A stretch of DNA of 64,000 nucleotides from an uncultured Clostridia bacterium. Its GTDB lineage: Bacteria; Bacillota; Clostridia; Christensenellales; UBA1242. The notes beneath the pieces are model-generated. The model did no database searches. It worked only from the letters and a program-made list of their open reading frames with translations, and was not told the DNA's origin. The stretch is from positions 70,166-134,165 of the forward strand of contig CAKVOD010000005.1 in the NCBI GenBank assembly GCA_934778205.1. The letters run 5' to 3'. A program made the position numbers and the translations under genes. Positions 9,082 through 17,836 of this stretch are shown piece by piece. Numbering within the stretch: position 1 is the first letter of the stretch; every line of letters begins with the position of its first letter.

Positions 9082-10374
9082 TTATTTTTTCAATAGTTTG
9101 CACATTTCTTTGACAAGGTCGGCTGTTGAAACTTTTATTTTTTCACCCGTTTTTAGTTCCTCAATTTCTACAAAACCTTCATCAAGCGATTTTCCCATAA
9201 CGATAATATATGACACGCCAGTCAATTTTGCGTCCTTGATTTTTGCGCCTATTGAAATATCTTTGCGGTCGTCAAACAGGACGCTGATGCCTAGTTCATT
9301 CAAACTATTGTGGAGATTGTTTGCTGTTGCAAACTTTTCTTCGTCGTCAGTTTTTGCAATGATATAAAATAGGTATGGTGCGACTGATTTGGGCAGACAG
9401 ATGCCGTCAAACTTGCCGTCTTTTGTCACAATGCTGTTTTCATACAAATATGCAAGTGTGCGACTGACGCCGATGCCGTAGCAACCCATAATGTAGTTTT
9501 GTTGTTTGCCTTCATTGTCGATATATACGCCGTTCATTGTCGATGAATATTTTTTACCTAAGTCAAAGATATGCCCAAGTTCGATTGCCTTTTTTTGCTC
9601 CAAAGAGTTAATTTCGGTCAAATTATATGTTTTTTCAAGATATTCTTTTGCATCTTCCCTTTCAAGCAATTCCGAGTTTAGAGCGATGCCCGATTTTGTA
9701 TCAATCAAAACATTATCTTCGCCGATTGGCGTGATACTCATATATTCTTCCGACTTATCCCCGCCGATGTCCCCACTGTCGGCGCCGACTGGTTGGACGG
9801 CAAGCCCGAGTTCTTCAAAAATCTCTTTGTACGCAACTTTCATTTCGTCATAAATTGCGTTTTGTTCGTCTTGAGTTTTGCAAAAACTATATGCGTCCAT
9901 CATATCAAAGGCTTTGCCACGCAACAAGTACCCTCTATGCCTAATTTCGTTTCTAAATTTTGCGCCAATTTGGAAAAAAACTTTTGGCAAATCTTTGTGC
10001 GATGTCAATCTTTTCATCGCAAACTCAACGATTGCTTCTTCAGCGGTTGGTGCGAGGCAAAAGTTGCCTTTGTCGGTCAAACATCTAAACATTTGTCCAT
10101 TTTCAACATATTTTTGCAATCTGCCTGAGTCTGCCCAAATTTTTTCAGGTTGCAAAAGTGGCAATGAAACTTCCACGCAATTATGTTTTGTCAAAACTCT
10201 TGAAATGATTGCTTTGATATTTTGTTCCACCAAATATGGAATATGCCCAAGCCCGAAAATTCCGCCCGAATATTGCTCAAGTTGCCCTGTTCTCAAGAGC
10301 ATATCTTGCACTGGAAATTGGCTGTCCAAATCTCCTAATTTTTGCGATGTAAAACCTATATTAGAAACTTTCAT
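9082..10374 (-). CDS. proS: Prolyl-tRNA synthetase without the INS editing domain
   Basis: Charges tRNA-Pro. Class II motifs are visible: the LAPTAEEAI box, motif 2 region FRNEIRHRGYLLRGKAFDMM and motif 3 GCYGIGVSRTLA. A C-terminal anticodon-binding domain follows. The protein is 430 residues against about 570 for standard bacterial ProRS. Only ~45 residues separate IGGDKSEEYM from AIELGHIFDLG, where the YbaK-like INS domain that hydrolyses Ala-tRNA-Pro normally lies. That short form resembles alphaproteobacterial and mitochondrial ProRS. No free-standing editing factor is seen in this window. The start at 10374 has AGGAGA five bases upstream; the longer frame to 10395 does not. Confidence 0.94.
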   Translation of the reverse strand: MKVSNIGFTSQKLGDLDSQFPVQDMLLRTGQLEQYSGGIFGLGHIPYLVEQNIKAIISRVLTKHNCVEVSLPLLQPEKIWADSGRLQKYVENGQMFRCLTDKGNFCLAPTAEEAIVEFAMKRLTSHKDLPKVFFQIGAKFRNEIRHRGYLLRGKAFDMMDAYSFCKTQDEQNAIYDEMKVAYKEIFEELGLAVQPVGADSGDIGGDKSEEYMSITPIGEDNVLIDTKSGIALNSELLEREDAKEYLEKTYNLTEINSLEQKKAIELGHIFDLGKKYSSTMNGVYIDNEGKQQNYIMGCYGIGVSRTLAYLYENSIVTKDGKFDGICLPKSVAPYLFYIIAKTDDEEKFATANNLHNSLNELGISVLFDDRKDISIGAKIKDAKLTGVSYIIVMGKSLDEGFVEIEELKTGEKIKVSTADLVKEMCKLLKK

Positions 10375-10438
10375 AATATCTCCTAATTTTTGCAAATTAA
10401 AAAATCATTTGCAAACATATCTAATTTTTAACTTTGCT

Positions 10439-10468
10439 AGTGTACCACAATTTACCCTGCAAAGTCAA
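10439..10468 (-). promoter_or_regulatory. Probable proS promoter, extended -10
   Basis: TTGACT (10463-10468) and TACACT (10439-10444) on the minus strand, spacer 18, with TGTGG directly before the -10. The -10 region ATTGTGGTACACTA is identical to that of surface locus C. Confidence 0.5.
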
Positions 10469-10528
10469 GGCATTTGCCAAAAAAACATACTATACGCGCG
10501 CTAAAACGACTGACAAAACCCTAAATTA

Positions 10529-11197
10529 TCAAAAATTATGATAATCAAGCCCTTCTAAGTTTTCCGAAAAATTTTCATACGCGCCACAAAAAGCGGAATA
10601 TTTTTCATCCGAAAGTTGTATTGCTAATTCATTTCTTAACGCAAAAGTTATGTACTCTAATTTTATACCTTTCATAAACTTATCAAAATCAAAAAAAGCA
10701 AACTTTTCTTTAATTAGGTCACCTAGATACAACTTTGTGTCTTTATTCGTGTATATTTCCAAACTTTCCTCAAACTCAGGCGTCATTATGCTGTCAAAAA
10801 TTTGCGAACACTTTGCGTCGTCATATTGATTTTCATCAATTATATACCCTTCCCAAAAGTGACTGTCCGTTCCAGCAGTAAAAAGGATCATACAATGCAA
10901 AAAGTAATTTGCAAAAAAGTATTTATGCTCATTTATAGTTTTTTGCCACCATTGTAGTTTTGAAATTACGTAATCAACTGCTTGTTGTTCGTCAAATGAG
11001 CAATTTAATTCATAGTTTAAGTCATCTAGCGAAAAATACACATTAAATTTATCACTGCTGATAGTCCCTAAAATACCAAAGTCAATTATATCAAATTTTT
11101 CGCGAATTTTTTGCGTCAATTCTTCGTCGGTTATTCCTGCTTCTTCGGAAATCGATTTCTTTTCTTTTTTCTTTCTAAACAAATTGAAAAATCCCAT
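10529..11197 (-). CDS. Hypothetical protein, 222 aa
   Basis: Not recognised. It begins with a basic segment (FRKKKEKK) and is otherwise acidic and aromatic-rich, with WWQK and HFWEGYIIDE motifs. No signal peptide or membrane span is seen. AGGAG lies ten bases before the ATG. It sits between proS and the ftsA terminator and probably has its own transcript; nothing in the context points to a role. Confidence 0.75.
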   Translation of the reverse strand: MGFFNLFRKKKEKKSISEEAGITDEELTQKIREKFDIIDFGILGTISSDKFNVYFSLDDLNYELNCSFDEQQAVDYVISKLQWWQKTINEHKYFFANYFLHCMILFTAGTDSHFWEGYIIDENQYDDAKCSQIFDSIMTPEFEESLEIYTNKDTKLYLGDLIKEKFAFFDFDKFMKGIKLEYITFALRNELAIQLSDEKYSAFCGAYENFSENLEGLDYHNF

Positions 11198-11239
11198 AAT
11201 AATATACTCCTAAATTATTAAAAACATTATTTAAAAAAA

Positions 11240-11260
11240 TGTGCGAGTGGTACCCGCACA
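11240..11260 (-). terminator. Terminator downstream of ftsA
   Basis: Arms GTGCG and CGCAC enclose a loop containing GT..AC; on the minus strand the hairpin is followed by seven T. It starts about 35 bases after the ftsA stop. Confidence 0.65.
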
Positions 11261-11295
11261 AAAAATATAATCTAGCGTTGTGCCAGCAAAAGTGA

Positions 11296-12465
11296 TTAGC
11301 GTTTGAACACGGATTTGATTTTTTGCCACCATTTTTTGTAGAAAGGCATATTTTGATAACCGATTTTTTCGCTCATATACGCTGATTTTATCAAACTTGC
11401 AAGCGCAGATTCGCTATATTCCTCGAGGACGCCCATTTCGAGTTTTTCCGCTTTACAAACGACACCGAGCGCCGATGAAAGAATGTCAAGCGCGCCTTTC
11501 ATTTCGCAAAGCCCGCCACCTGTGACCAAGAATTGATAAATTCCTTGTTCATCTGTCACGCATTTGCTGACCATTTTTGCGATGTGTTCGATTCTAGCAC
11601 GCACAACTTGATTGACGTCGCTTGCTTTGAGTTCGTATTCCTTTTGCGTCTTTTCGTCCGCAACAACATAGTAGTCAACTTCGGACGGGTCGACGGTCAA
11701 AAGCACTTTTTGTTTGAGGTTTTCAGCAACTTTGAACGGAATATTAAAAGCTTCGCTCAAATCTGTTGTGATATGCGCACCGCCAAGGTCAAAGGAATAC
11801 AAACTTTCAACATTGTCGCCTTTGACTGCAATGACACTTGTCAATAGATACCCCGTGTCAATAAGCACGACGCCCATATCGCGGAAACTTGATTTTGTCA
11901 TTTGCATTGCTTGTTCGACAATGCCACATTTATACGAAACATCTGTCATTCCGCAATTTTGTAGCAACTCGTTCATTTTTTCTATGAATGCTTTGCTTGC
12001 GTAGATAAAATCGACTTCCGCAGACAAATCTTCTTGTCCACGTTCGCCCGCGATATGCGTTGAACTGTGTGGCAAAAAGTCGCCGAGAATTTTCTTTAGC
12101 ACAACACCGCCGTCGATTTCAGTTGGGTCAATTTGTGCGTTTTTCAAAAACTCATTTCTTAGCGCGTTGTCAAACTCAATCGGCGTTGAAAAGGTTTTTG
12201 TTATTGTTTTCTTTGTCAATCCACAAAAATCACTTGGCACATTGACATACACCTTTGAATATTCCTCAGTATTGACGTCGCTAAAAAGTTCACGCAACGC
12301 ATCTTGTAGTTCCGTCGAATCCTCCAAAAATTGTCCATCTACAACGCCATCGTATTCTATCTCAAAACTCTCACGGATATTGATGACGCCTTCGTTGACC
12401 TCCACTGCGCAAAGGCGCAATTTGCCAGAACCGATATCTAGCGCAATAAATTTTGTGTTTTGCAT
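11296..12465 (-). CDS. ftsA: Divergent cell division protein FtsA
   Basis: Actin-like ATPase that anchors FtsZ to the membrane. Features are the phosphate-1 loop ALDIGSGKLRL at the N-terminus, a phosphate-2 block VVLIDTGYLLTSVIAV, and DLGGAHITTDLSEAFNIPF followed by AENLK. The adenosine motif FLVTGGGLCEMKG follows. The C-terminus WWQKIKSVFKR is an amphipathic, basic membrane-targeting helix like that of FtsA. Length (389) is typical but conservation is low, for example DTGYLL replaces the usual DxGxGTT. It is separated from ftsZ by proS and a hypothetical gene, instead of forming the usual ftsAZ pair. GAGGGA precedes the ATG. Confidence 0.85.
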   Translation of the reverse strand: MQNTKFIALDIGSGKLRLCAVEVNEGVINIRESFEIEYDGVVDGQFLEDSTELQDALRELFSDVNTEEYSKVYVNVPSDFCGLTKKTITKTFSTPIEFDNALRNEFLKNAQIDPTEIDGGVVLKKILGDFLPHSSTHIAGERGQEDLSAEVDFIYASKAFIEKMNELLQNCGMTDVSYKCGIVEQAMQMTKSSFRDMGVVLIDTGYLLTSVIAVKGDNVESLYSFDLGGAHITTDLSEAFNIPFKVAENLKQKVLLTVDPSEVDYYVVADEKTQKEYELKASDVNQVVRARIEHIAKMVSKCVTDEQGIYQFLVTGGGLCEMKGALDILSSALGVVCKAEKLEMGVLEEYSESALASLIKSAYMSEKIGYQNMPFYKKWWQKIKSVFKR

Positions 12466-12564
12466 ATTCTTCCCTCATTTGTTTATTTTTTGTGCAAAGT
12501 AGGCAAATTTGAAAACAAAATCATTTTTTCAAAAACGCCAATTCTCGCACCTTGACTTTTAGTT

Positions 12565-12593
12565 ATGATACCACATTTTTTTGATTTTTGCAA
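12565..12593 (-). promoter_or_regulatory. Probable ftsA promoter, extended -10
   Basis: TTGCAA (12588-12593) and TATCAT (12565-12570) on the minus strand, 17-base spacer, TGTGG directly upstream of the -10. It lies 100 bases ahead of ftsA. Confidence 0.5.
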
Positions 12594-12601
12594 TCAATTT
12601 A

Positions 12602-13120
12602 CTATTCGTCTTGATAAAATGGCTCAATTAAAATTACTTCAAGCCCTTTCTTTTGCGCGTATTCAATAGTTTTTTTCGTTCCGCCACCGCCAAAACGCCC
12701 ACCATAAACTGCAATTATTCGACTGGAATTTTCAACCATATATTTGTTTCGCTCCTCCATACATCCGTCGAAATATAGTGAGTGCGCGACATAAGTTACA
12801 ATGTCGGCGTGGTCAACGATGTTTTGATAACGCAATTTCGCTTTTGAATTCCACCCCTTGCTTTGCTCCATACACGGAATCGCACATTCAAGTTTGATGT
12901 CATATTCGTTTTTCAGTTTTAGTACAATTTCGCTTGCGAGCATATCTATACCGAGCGCGACACCCGAAATAAAGTAAGTATATCCGTCAAATATCGCCTT
13001 TATTATGGCACTTTCTAAGTCGTCATAACATTTTTCAAACGCGCAACCGCACTCTCGGTATCCCCACGGCAAACGTTGCGGGCGGTGACCTGTAAAACAA
13101 CATTTCTTTACTTTTTTCAT
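12602..13120 (-). CDS. SLOG-family nucleotide-binding-like protein (YpsA/DUF1273-like)
   Basis: The N-terminus KKCCFTGHRPQRLPWGY is the hallmark of the YpsA-type branch of the SLOG (SMF/DprA-LOG) Rossmann superfamily. FISGVALGIDMLASEIVL supplies the glycine loop and acidic residue, and VYGGRFGGGGTKKTIEYAQK lies near the C-terminus. The members I know of have no settled enzymatic role; YpsA affects division in Bacillus. It lies 11 bases downstream of rsmD, so it is probably in that transcript. A second, broken SLOG gene is at 48025-48505. Confidence 0.85.
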   Translation of the reverse strand: MKKVKKCCFTGHRPQRLPWGYRECGCAFEKCYDDLESAIIKAIFDGYTYFISGVALGIDMLASEIVLKLKNEYDIKLECAIPCMEQSKGWNSKAKLRYQNIVDHADIVTYVAHSLYFDGCMEERNKYMVENSSRIIAVYGGRFGGGGTKKTIEYAQKKGLEVILIEPFYQDE

Positions 13121-13131
13121 ATGCTCCCTAT

Positions 13132-13686
13132 TTATATAGTTTTTCTTTTCAATAATAGTATGCGCTTAATGCCAAAGGTTCGATTTTTTAATTCTTCGAA
13201 AAAATCATAAACTTTTGCGTCCATACTATCCTCTTTTGCCATTTCGACTACGCAAATGCCGTCGTCCGCCAAAACTCCAAAATCAACAATTTTCAAGAGC
13301 GCTTGGCTTTCTAATCCGTTGTGATATGGTGGGTCTAGCAAAATTATGTCAAACTTTTGCCCGCGTTTTTTGAAATGCAAAAGTGCTTTGTCGTACGGCA
13401 AATTGATAATTTCAGGGTCATAATTCATTGATTGAGCGTTTTTGCGCACCAAATCGCAACTTTTTTTGTTCATATCAACAAATACAGCACTTTCAGCATA
13501 ACGACTCAAGCACTCAAGCCCCAGCGCACCAGAACCCGCAAAAAGGTCAAGTACTTTTGCGCCGTCAATATAACTGTCCAAAAGCCCAAACATACTTGTC
13601 TTGACCAAGTCCGCCGTCGGGCGCGTTCCTTCAAAATTTGGTAGCAACAATTTTTTGCCCCTATTTCTTCCTGCTATAATTCTCAT
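13132..13686 (-). CDS. rsmD: 16S rRNA (guanine-966-N2)-methyltransferase RsmD
   Basis: Methylates G966 of 16S rRNA using SAM. The start MRIIAGRNRGKKLLLP, GTRPTADLVKTSMF, the SAM loop VLDLFAGSGALGLECLSR and the catalytic LLDPPY are all present in 184 residues. The frame is open to 13713, but the family begins at the ATG at 13686. No SD is visible; instead a perfect TATAAT lies seven bases upstream, so the message may be leaderless. Confidence 0.95.
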   Translation of the reverse strand: MRIIAGRNRGKKLLLPNFEGTRPTADLVKTSMFGLLDSYIDGAKVLDLFAGSGALGLECLSRYAESAVFVDMNKKSCDLVRKNAQSMNYDPEIINLPYDKALLHFKKRGQKFDIILLDPPYHNGLESQALLKIVDFGVLADDGICVVEMAKEDSMDAKVYDFFEELKNRTFGIKRILLLKRKTI

Positions 13687-13693
13687 AATCATT

Positions 13694-13721
13694 ATTATAG
13701 CACACTTTTTCATTTCTTCAA
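13694..13721 (-). promoter_or_regulatory. Candidate rsmD promoter abutting the start codon
   Basis: TTGAAG (13716-13721), 16-base spacer, TATAAT (13694-13699) on the minus strand. Expected transcription start is at or one base before the rsmD ATG, consistent with a leaderless transcript. Confidence 0.4.
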
Positions 13722-13843
13722 TCGGTTTGACAAAAAAAGCGGACTTTTTGCCCGCAAGACCATTAATAAAAACAAATATAATATAATGATTTATTTATAC
13801 TGATATTGAATCAAATAATAATTTACAGATGCTTAGCAAAATT

Positions 13844-15169
13844 TTACAGTCGCAGGAGGTTGAAGGTTGTCAGAGTTTCGTACTCAATTGTGTTTGCGAG
13901 GGGCGAGAGGTCGCGGGCTGTGATTTGTTCCGCGCCGTCGGTGCCAAGTATTGTGGCAAGGAGTGGGACGCTGGCGTCGAGTCCGTCAAAGTCGTCGAGC
14001 GATTTATAAAGATTATAGTTGTGTGGAAAAACCTTGTCAATCATTGATTTGAATGAATACATCAATATCTCGTCGTTGTTTGTGCGCGAAATTTGCATTG
14101 AATCGCAAATTGTATCAACGACACTATCAAACACGCTACTGCAGGTGAATGTTTTTTTGATTTTCAGGTTTGTTATGTCACACATTAGCATATCCATACA
14201 TATATGCCCGACGATTGGGCATTTTTGCCCGCAGATGAGGACGTGTCCTTTTTCGTATGCGCGCAAGTAACCGTCGGCATATCCGATTGCGACGACGGCA
14301 ATTTGCATATCACGAGATGCAGTAAAACTTGCGCCATAACCGACAGTTTCGCCTTTTTGCAAGGTTTGGGTTTTGACAACTTTCGCGCGAATGTTAAGAC
14401 AAGGTTTAACATCCACTTTGTGCGTATTGTCGTAGCCATACATTGCAAGTCCAAGTCGTATCATATCGTAATTATATTTGTTTGATTTCAAAAACGCGGA
14501 ACTGTTGCTGGCGTGGACGATTAGTTTGCGATTGCGCACAAGGTCGAGCATTGAAAGAAATTTTGCGTTTTGACGCTTTAGTTTATAACTGTTTTCGTTT
14601 TCCGCCGTCGCATAGTGCGTATAAATGCCCTCAATTTTGATGAGTTTACACTTGTCAATTGCGTCTAGTAGTCGCTGGAGTTGCAGAGTCGTTTTGACGC
14701 CGAGTCGATTCATTCCTGTGTTGATTTTTATATGAACATATGCACGCTTGTTTAGATTTGTCGCAATTTCATTGATTGCTGTGACGTCCGCGAGCGTGTC
14801 GCACGTCAAGCGGATTCCCCTTTTGATTAGTTGTGGCAAATCGCTGGAATTAAACTTGCCAAGCATCAAAATCGGCTTTCTCAAACTTAGGTCACGAACC
14901 TGCAACGCTTCTGTCGCGTTTGCTACCGCAAAAAAATCGACTATATCTGCAATTCCTTTGCACACTTGCTTGTAACCGTGTCCATAAGCGTTTGCTTTGA
15001 CAACAGCGCATATTTTTGGCATTTTGATATTATTTTTCACTTTTTCGTTGTTTTTTGCACTTTTTGCACGCTTTTTACTATATTTGTGTTTGCAATCAAA
15101 ACAACTTGCTTTCTTTAATTTTACAATATTTTCTCTCAATATTTGAATATTTACTTCTTTTTCTACCAT
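13844..15169 (-). CDS. alr: Alanine racemase
   Basis: PLP enzyme making D-alanine for peptidoglycan. The PLP lysine lies in AVVKANAYGHGY, HIKINTGMNRLG follows, and VGYGASF carries the second catalytic Tyr. The C-terminal barrel ends ITARDLSPLANTIEYETL. At 441 residues it exceeds the usual ~380. About 25 extra basic residues, Lys-rich with two Cys, lie between the N-terminal helix and the PLP lysine. There is no SD, and a palindrome overlaps the start codon. Confidence 0.94.
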   Translation of the reverse strand: MVEKEVNIQILRENIVKLKKASCFDCKHKYSKKRAKSAKNNEKVKNNIKMPKICAVVKANAYGHGYKQVCKGIADIVDFFAVANATEALQVRDLSLRKPILMLGKFNSSDLPQLIKRGIRLTCDTLADVTAINEIATNLNKRAYVHIKINTGMNRLGVKTTLQLQRLLDAIDKCKLIKIEGIYTHYATAENENSYKLKRQNAKFLSMLDLVRNRKLIVHASNSSAFLKSNKYNYDMIRLGLAMYGYDNTHKVDVKPCLNIRAKVVKTQTLQKGETVGYGASFTASRDMQIAVVAIGYADGYLRAYEKGHVLICGQKCPIVGHICMDMLMCDITNLKIKKTFTCSSVFDSVVDTICDSMQISRTNNDEILMYSFKSMIDKVFPHNYNLYKSLDDFDGLDASVPLLATILGTDGAEQITARDLSPLANTIEYETLTTFNLLRL

Positions 15170-15183
15170 ATCATTATGATATG
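15167..15183. promoter_or_regulatory. Palindrome over the alr start codon
   Basis: CATATCAT-T-ATGATATG is an 8-bp perfect inverted repeat with a one-base centre that includes the alr ATG. It contains a TATCAT hexamer six bases from the ATG. It could be an operator or a translation-initiation hairpin; function is not shown by the sequence. Confidence 0.4.
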
Positions 15184-15217
15184 CAAAACTTTACTTTTTG
15201 ACCACTCATTGACATCA

Positions 15218-15273
15218 AAAAACGCCCACAAATGAAGTGCCTCTATCGAGTTTGCTTCACAAAGAGCGTTTTT
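15218..15273 (-). terminator. Terminator downstream of surface locus A
   Basis: The outer arms AAAAACGC/GCGTTTTT enclose an inner TGAAG/CTTCA stem; the descending strand in the minus direction ends in a T run. It lies about 40 bases past the surface-protein stop. Confidence 0.6.
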
Positions 15274-15309
15274 ATTCCGTTATGTAAAAATATAAAAATT
15301 GCTATGATA

Positions 15310-16948
15310 TCAAACAACCACAGTATTTGTCCATTTCCCGCTACCATTCAAAACAAAGGAAATAGCCATTGTGTCGTTCGCCCCTGTGCTAAACGTCCAC
15401 ACCGTTAATGACACTTGTGTCGTCGCCCCTGCGACCGTTACTACACTACCAAAAGGCTTTGTCACGAGTATTTTATATGTTGCGTTTTTGGCGAGTTCAA
15501 TTACAGCACTTAAATTTGCTTGACCTGTCACAAACGAAATTTCTTGAACAATTTTTTCATTTTCGTCAACAACTGTTAATAATAACATACTATTTGCACA
15601 TTCTACTGCACCCGTTATGGTCATTTCGGTTGTTCTTGAAGCATAAAAAACACTTAACACAGGCAAGCCGTCGTTTTCGCCGTCAATAAAAGTCCAAGCA
15701 TTGTCAAAGTCCCATTCCCCATAACTCTCCCAAGGATAAGTTGTTGTTCCTTTGGTAAATGCTTCTTTATTATATTTCAGCTCGGATGGAACGCTTGAAC
15801 ATATGTAATTTTTCGAACCATAACCATTGTGCGTTATGCCACTACCAATTGCTAAATTGTTGCAATCAAAAACTCCACTCCCGTCACCAGTTCCATAAAA
15901 ATCTGCAAACCCAACACTCGTAATTGATGTCCCATTTTTTATGTATTTTACTGACGAAAAATTTAATATTGTATTCGTTATTGTATCATAATCACCACAA
16001 TTTTCAGGATCCCAATACCCCCCATCGCTTTGTGCAATACCTGCACCAAGATTTGCATACACACTAGCAGAACTTGATGCATTAACTTTAAGTTCCAATG
16101 CACCAGTAAATGCACAATTTCTAATTGTCGAGAAAGCACAACCAACAAATGCGCCCATAGCCACATTGCCAGAGCAACGCGAAACATTGATATTTATCAT
16201 CAAATTACCTGTAACCATGCAATTTTTCACTTTACAATAGTCGGCACCCGCAACAATACCGCCTGAATAAATTTGTTCCTCATTGCTAGCCGAATTACTA
16301 TAAGAATAACAGTATGAACTCATATTGTAATGCACTTTCAAATTAATTACCTTACTAAGACCATCGCTGCTCAAGTCTCTCCCCGCGACTCGTCCAAAAA
16401 TGCCCAAATATACATAAGTAGTTCCCGAATATTGCCTTGTCACATATGAGCAGGTTGAATTAGAAATGGTAATAGTATGTCCTTGACCATCAAAAATGCC
16501 AGAAAATGCGGTAGACCCACCAATTGGAGTAAAGATTCTATCTTTTATTTCAATATCTTCTACCATTTTTATATTTTTATCCCAATAAGTATTATTATTG
16601 CAAAGGGTTAAAAATTCATCAGCAGTTGAAATTGTATAATAATTATCAGTTGAATCTTGACTTAAAGCAACCGCTTGAGTCATCTCATCATTTTTGCTAT
16701 TTGAATTCATATTACCTAACATACAAAATATTAGTCCAACCACCAAAAGCCACAACAACACTAATAATGCCGTGGAACGAAATTGCGATTTAGTTTTTGT
16801 ACCATTAGTACCCAGAAACAGCGTGTTTTTGCGGGCGCCAAATTGCGCGGTTTTTGCGCCATTTTCGGCATTTTTTGAATGATTTTCGGGCGCTACCTTA
16901 TCTTCTTTAGACGCCCCCCCCCCCCCATTTAGTTAAGTACTTAATCAT
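15310..16948 (-). CDS. Surface protein A with poly-G tract (out of frame as given)
   Basis: Predicted membrane-anchored surface protein. GAGGAAAAG precedes an ATG at 16948 that reads MIKYLTKW into a run of 13 G and then hits a stop (GTC TAA). Removing one G, or adding two, joins it to the long frame, giving about 545 residues. That frame has a polar N-region of ~50 residues, one membrane segment (LLVLLWLLVVGLIFCML), then an extracellular beta-rich region with FSGIFDGQGHTITI and GGIVAG/GAFVGC repeats like GLUG-type adhesins. The C-terminal domain (YKILVTKPFGSVVTVAGA, ending WTNTVVV) is shared with loci B and C. Translation is predicted OFF in this copy. No LPXTG motif was found. Confidence 0.75.
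16914..16926 (-). repeat. G13 homopolymer, locus A
   Basis: Thirteen consecutive C on the plus strand (G on the coding strand) begin within codon 8 of the leader peptide. Lengths of 12 or 15 would restore the frame. Runs this long are very unusual in such AT-rich DNA and are typical of slipped-strand contingency loci. Confidence 0.9.
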
Positions 16949-16983
16949 TTTCTTTTCCTCACTTATATAGTATTTACATTTTT

Positions 16984-17012
16984 AGTTTACCACAATGACG
17001 AAAAAATATCAA
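16984..17012 (-). promoter_or_regulatory. Promoter of surface locus A
   Basis: TTGATA (17007-17012), spacer 17, TAAACT (16984-16989) on the minus strand with TGTGG before the -10. The surrounding DNA closely matches the locus C promoter. Confidence 0.6.
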
Positions 17013-17039
17013 ATGTTTTTGCGTGCATTTGTTATTTTT

Positions 17040-17336
17040 TTTATCAATATGTCCTTCGTTAATTTGCTAGCACACACAATATAGTGAGAATTCCACAATT
17101 AAGTCCGTCCCCTTCCGGGAGATTTCTCCACTACAAAGGCTTTAACAAGCCTTTTTCGGTCGAAATGACAATGCAATAAATGACTCACTATAAAAAAATA
17201 ATAAATTAGTAATTAAACGCAAAAAGTAATGAAATTGATAACTCATTACAAAAAACAATCGCTAGTGTACTGCAAAATGATATTAAACTTATTTGGCTAG
17301 CGCGGGCTACAGAGGCATATGTACCATTAAGGCGGG
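17040..17336. repeat. REP-like element and fragments between surface locus A and the 17403 gene
   Basis: The core at about 17108-17168 runs from CCCTTCCGGGAGATTTCTCC through an AAGGCTT..AAGCCTT hairpin to GGTCGAAATGAC. Flanks contain gctagc-type ends, and ctagcgcgggc near 17298 recurs near other copies (45017, 63270, 63908). No gene was seen in the interval. Confidence 0.7.
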
Positions 17337-17365
17337 TTGACAAAAGGTGCAAAATGTGATATAAT
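17337..17365 (+). promoter_or_regulatory. Consensus SigA promoter
   Basis: Perfect TTGACA (17337-17342), 17-base spacer, perfect TATAAT (17360-17365). It is about 30 bases from the SD of the 17403 gene. Confidence 0.85.
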
Positions 17366-17402
17366 TCAAAATGTAAAATAAATTTGAAACAAAGAGGTTA
17401 TT

Positions 17403-17672
17403 ATGACTACTGAGAAAAAACAAGTTATTGTTATGCACATTGACGAAATGAATATTGAAAGGAACAATAAAAAATTGCTTTTAGACGCTATGCAAGAGGT
17501 TAACCCTTCAAAAAATTGTGAAAAAGTGATTGAAAGCGCATACAAGATTGCTCTACTCATTGAAACGCAGGCTCTCAGCCCTAAGAGAGAAAGACAGTTG
17601 AATGCTAATTTGTCTAATGCGTGCGAAGCATATAACAATGAATTGCAATTGTTTATTGATTGTTCACGCTAA
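17403..17672 (+). CDS. Small hypothetical protein, 89 aa, monocistronic
   Basis: Not recognised. It is predicted soluble and mostly helical (NNKKLLLDAMQEV, CEKVIESAYKIALLIETQ). The gene has a perfect consensus promoter, AAAGAGG five bases before the ATG, and a strong terminator just after the stop, so it is a complete, probably well-expressed unit. It sits between a REP element and feoB, on the opposite strand to its neighbours. Confidence 0.8.
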   Translation: MTTEKKQVIVMHIDEMNIERNNKKLLLDAMQEVNPSKNCEKVIESAYKIALLIETQALSPKRERQLNANLSNACEAYNNELQLFIDCSR

Positions 17673-17678
17673 ATATCA

Positions 17679-17714
17679 AACAAAAGAAAGTGTTGCAAGA
17701 CACTTTCTTTTGTT
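17679..17714 (+). terminator. Terminator of the 17403 gene
   Basis: A 15-bp perfect stem AACAAAAGAAAGTGT / ACACTTTCTTTTGTT with a 6-nt loop starts six bases after the stop codon. It may serve both strands. Confidence 0.8.
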
Positions 17715-17836
17715 ATAGATGAACTACATTAAAAATAGCAAAAAAATTATATTCAATTTTATTTTTTAAAACTTTTATGATTCTATTTTGCATTTTTATT
17801 ATGATTTTATAAATTTATTTACATTTTAATGTGTTT

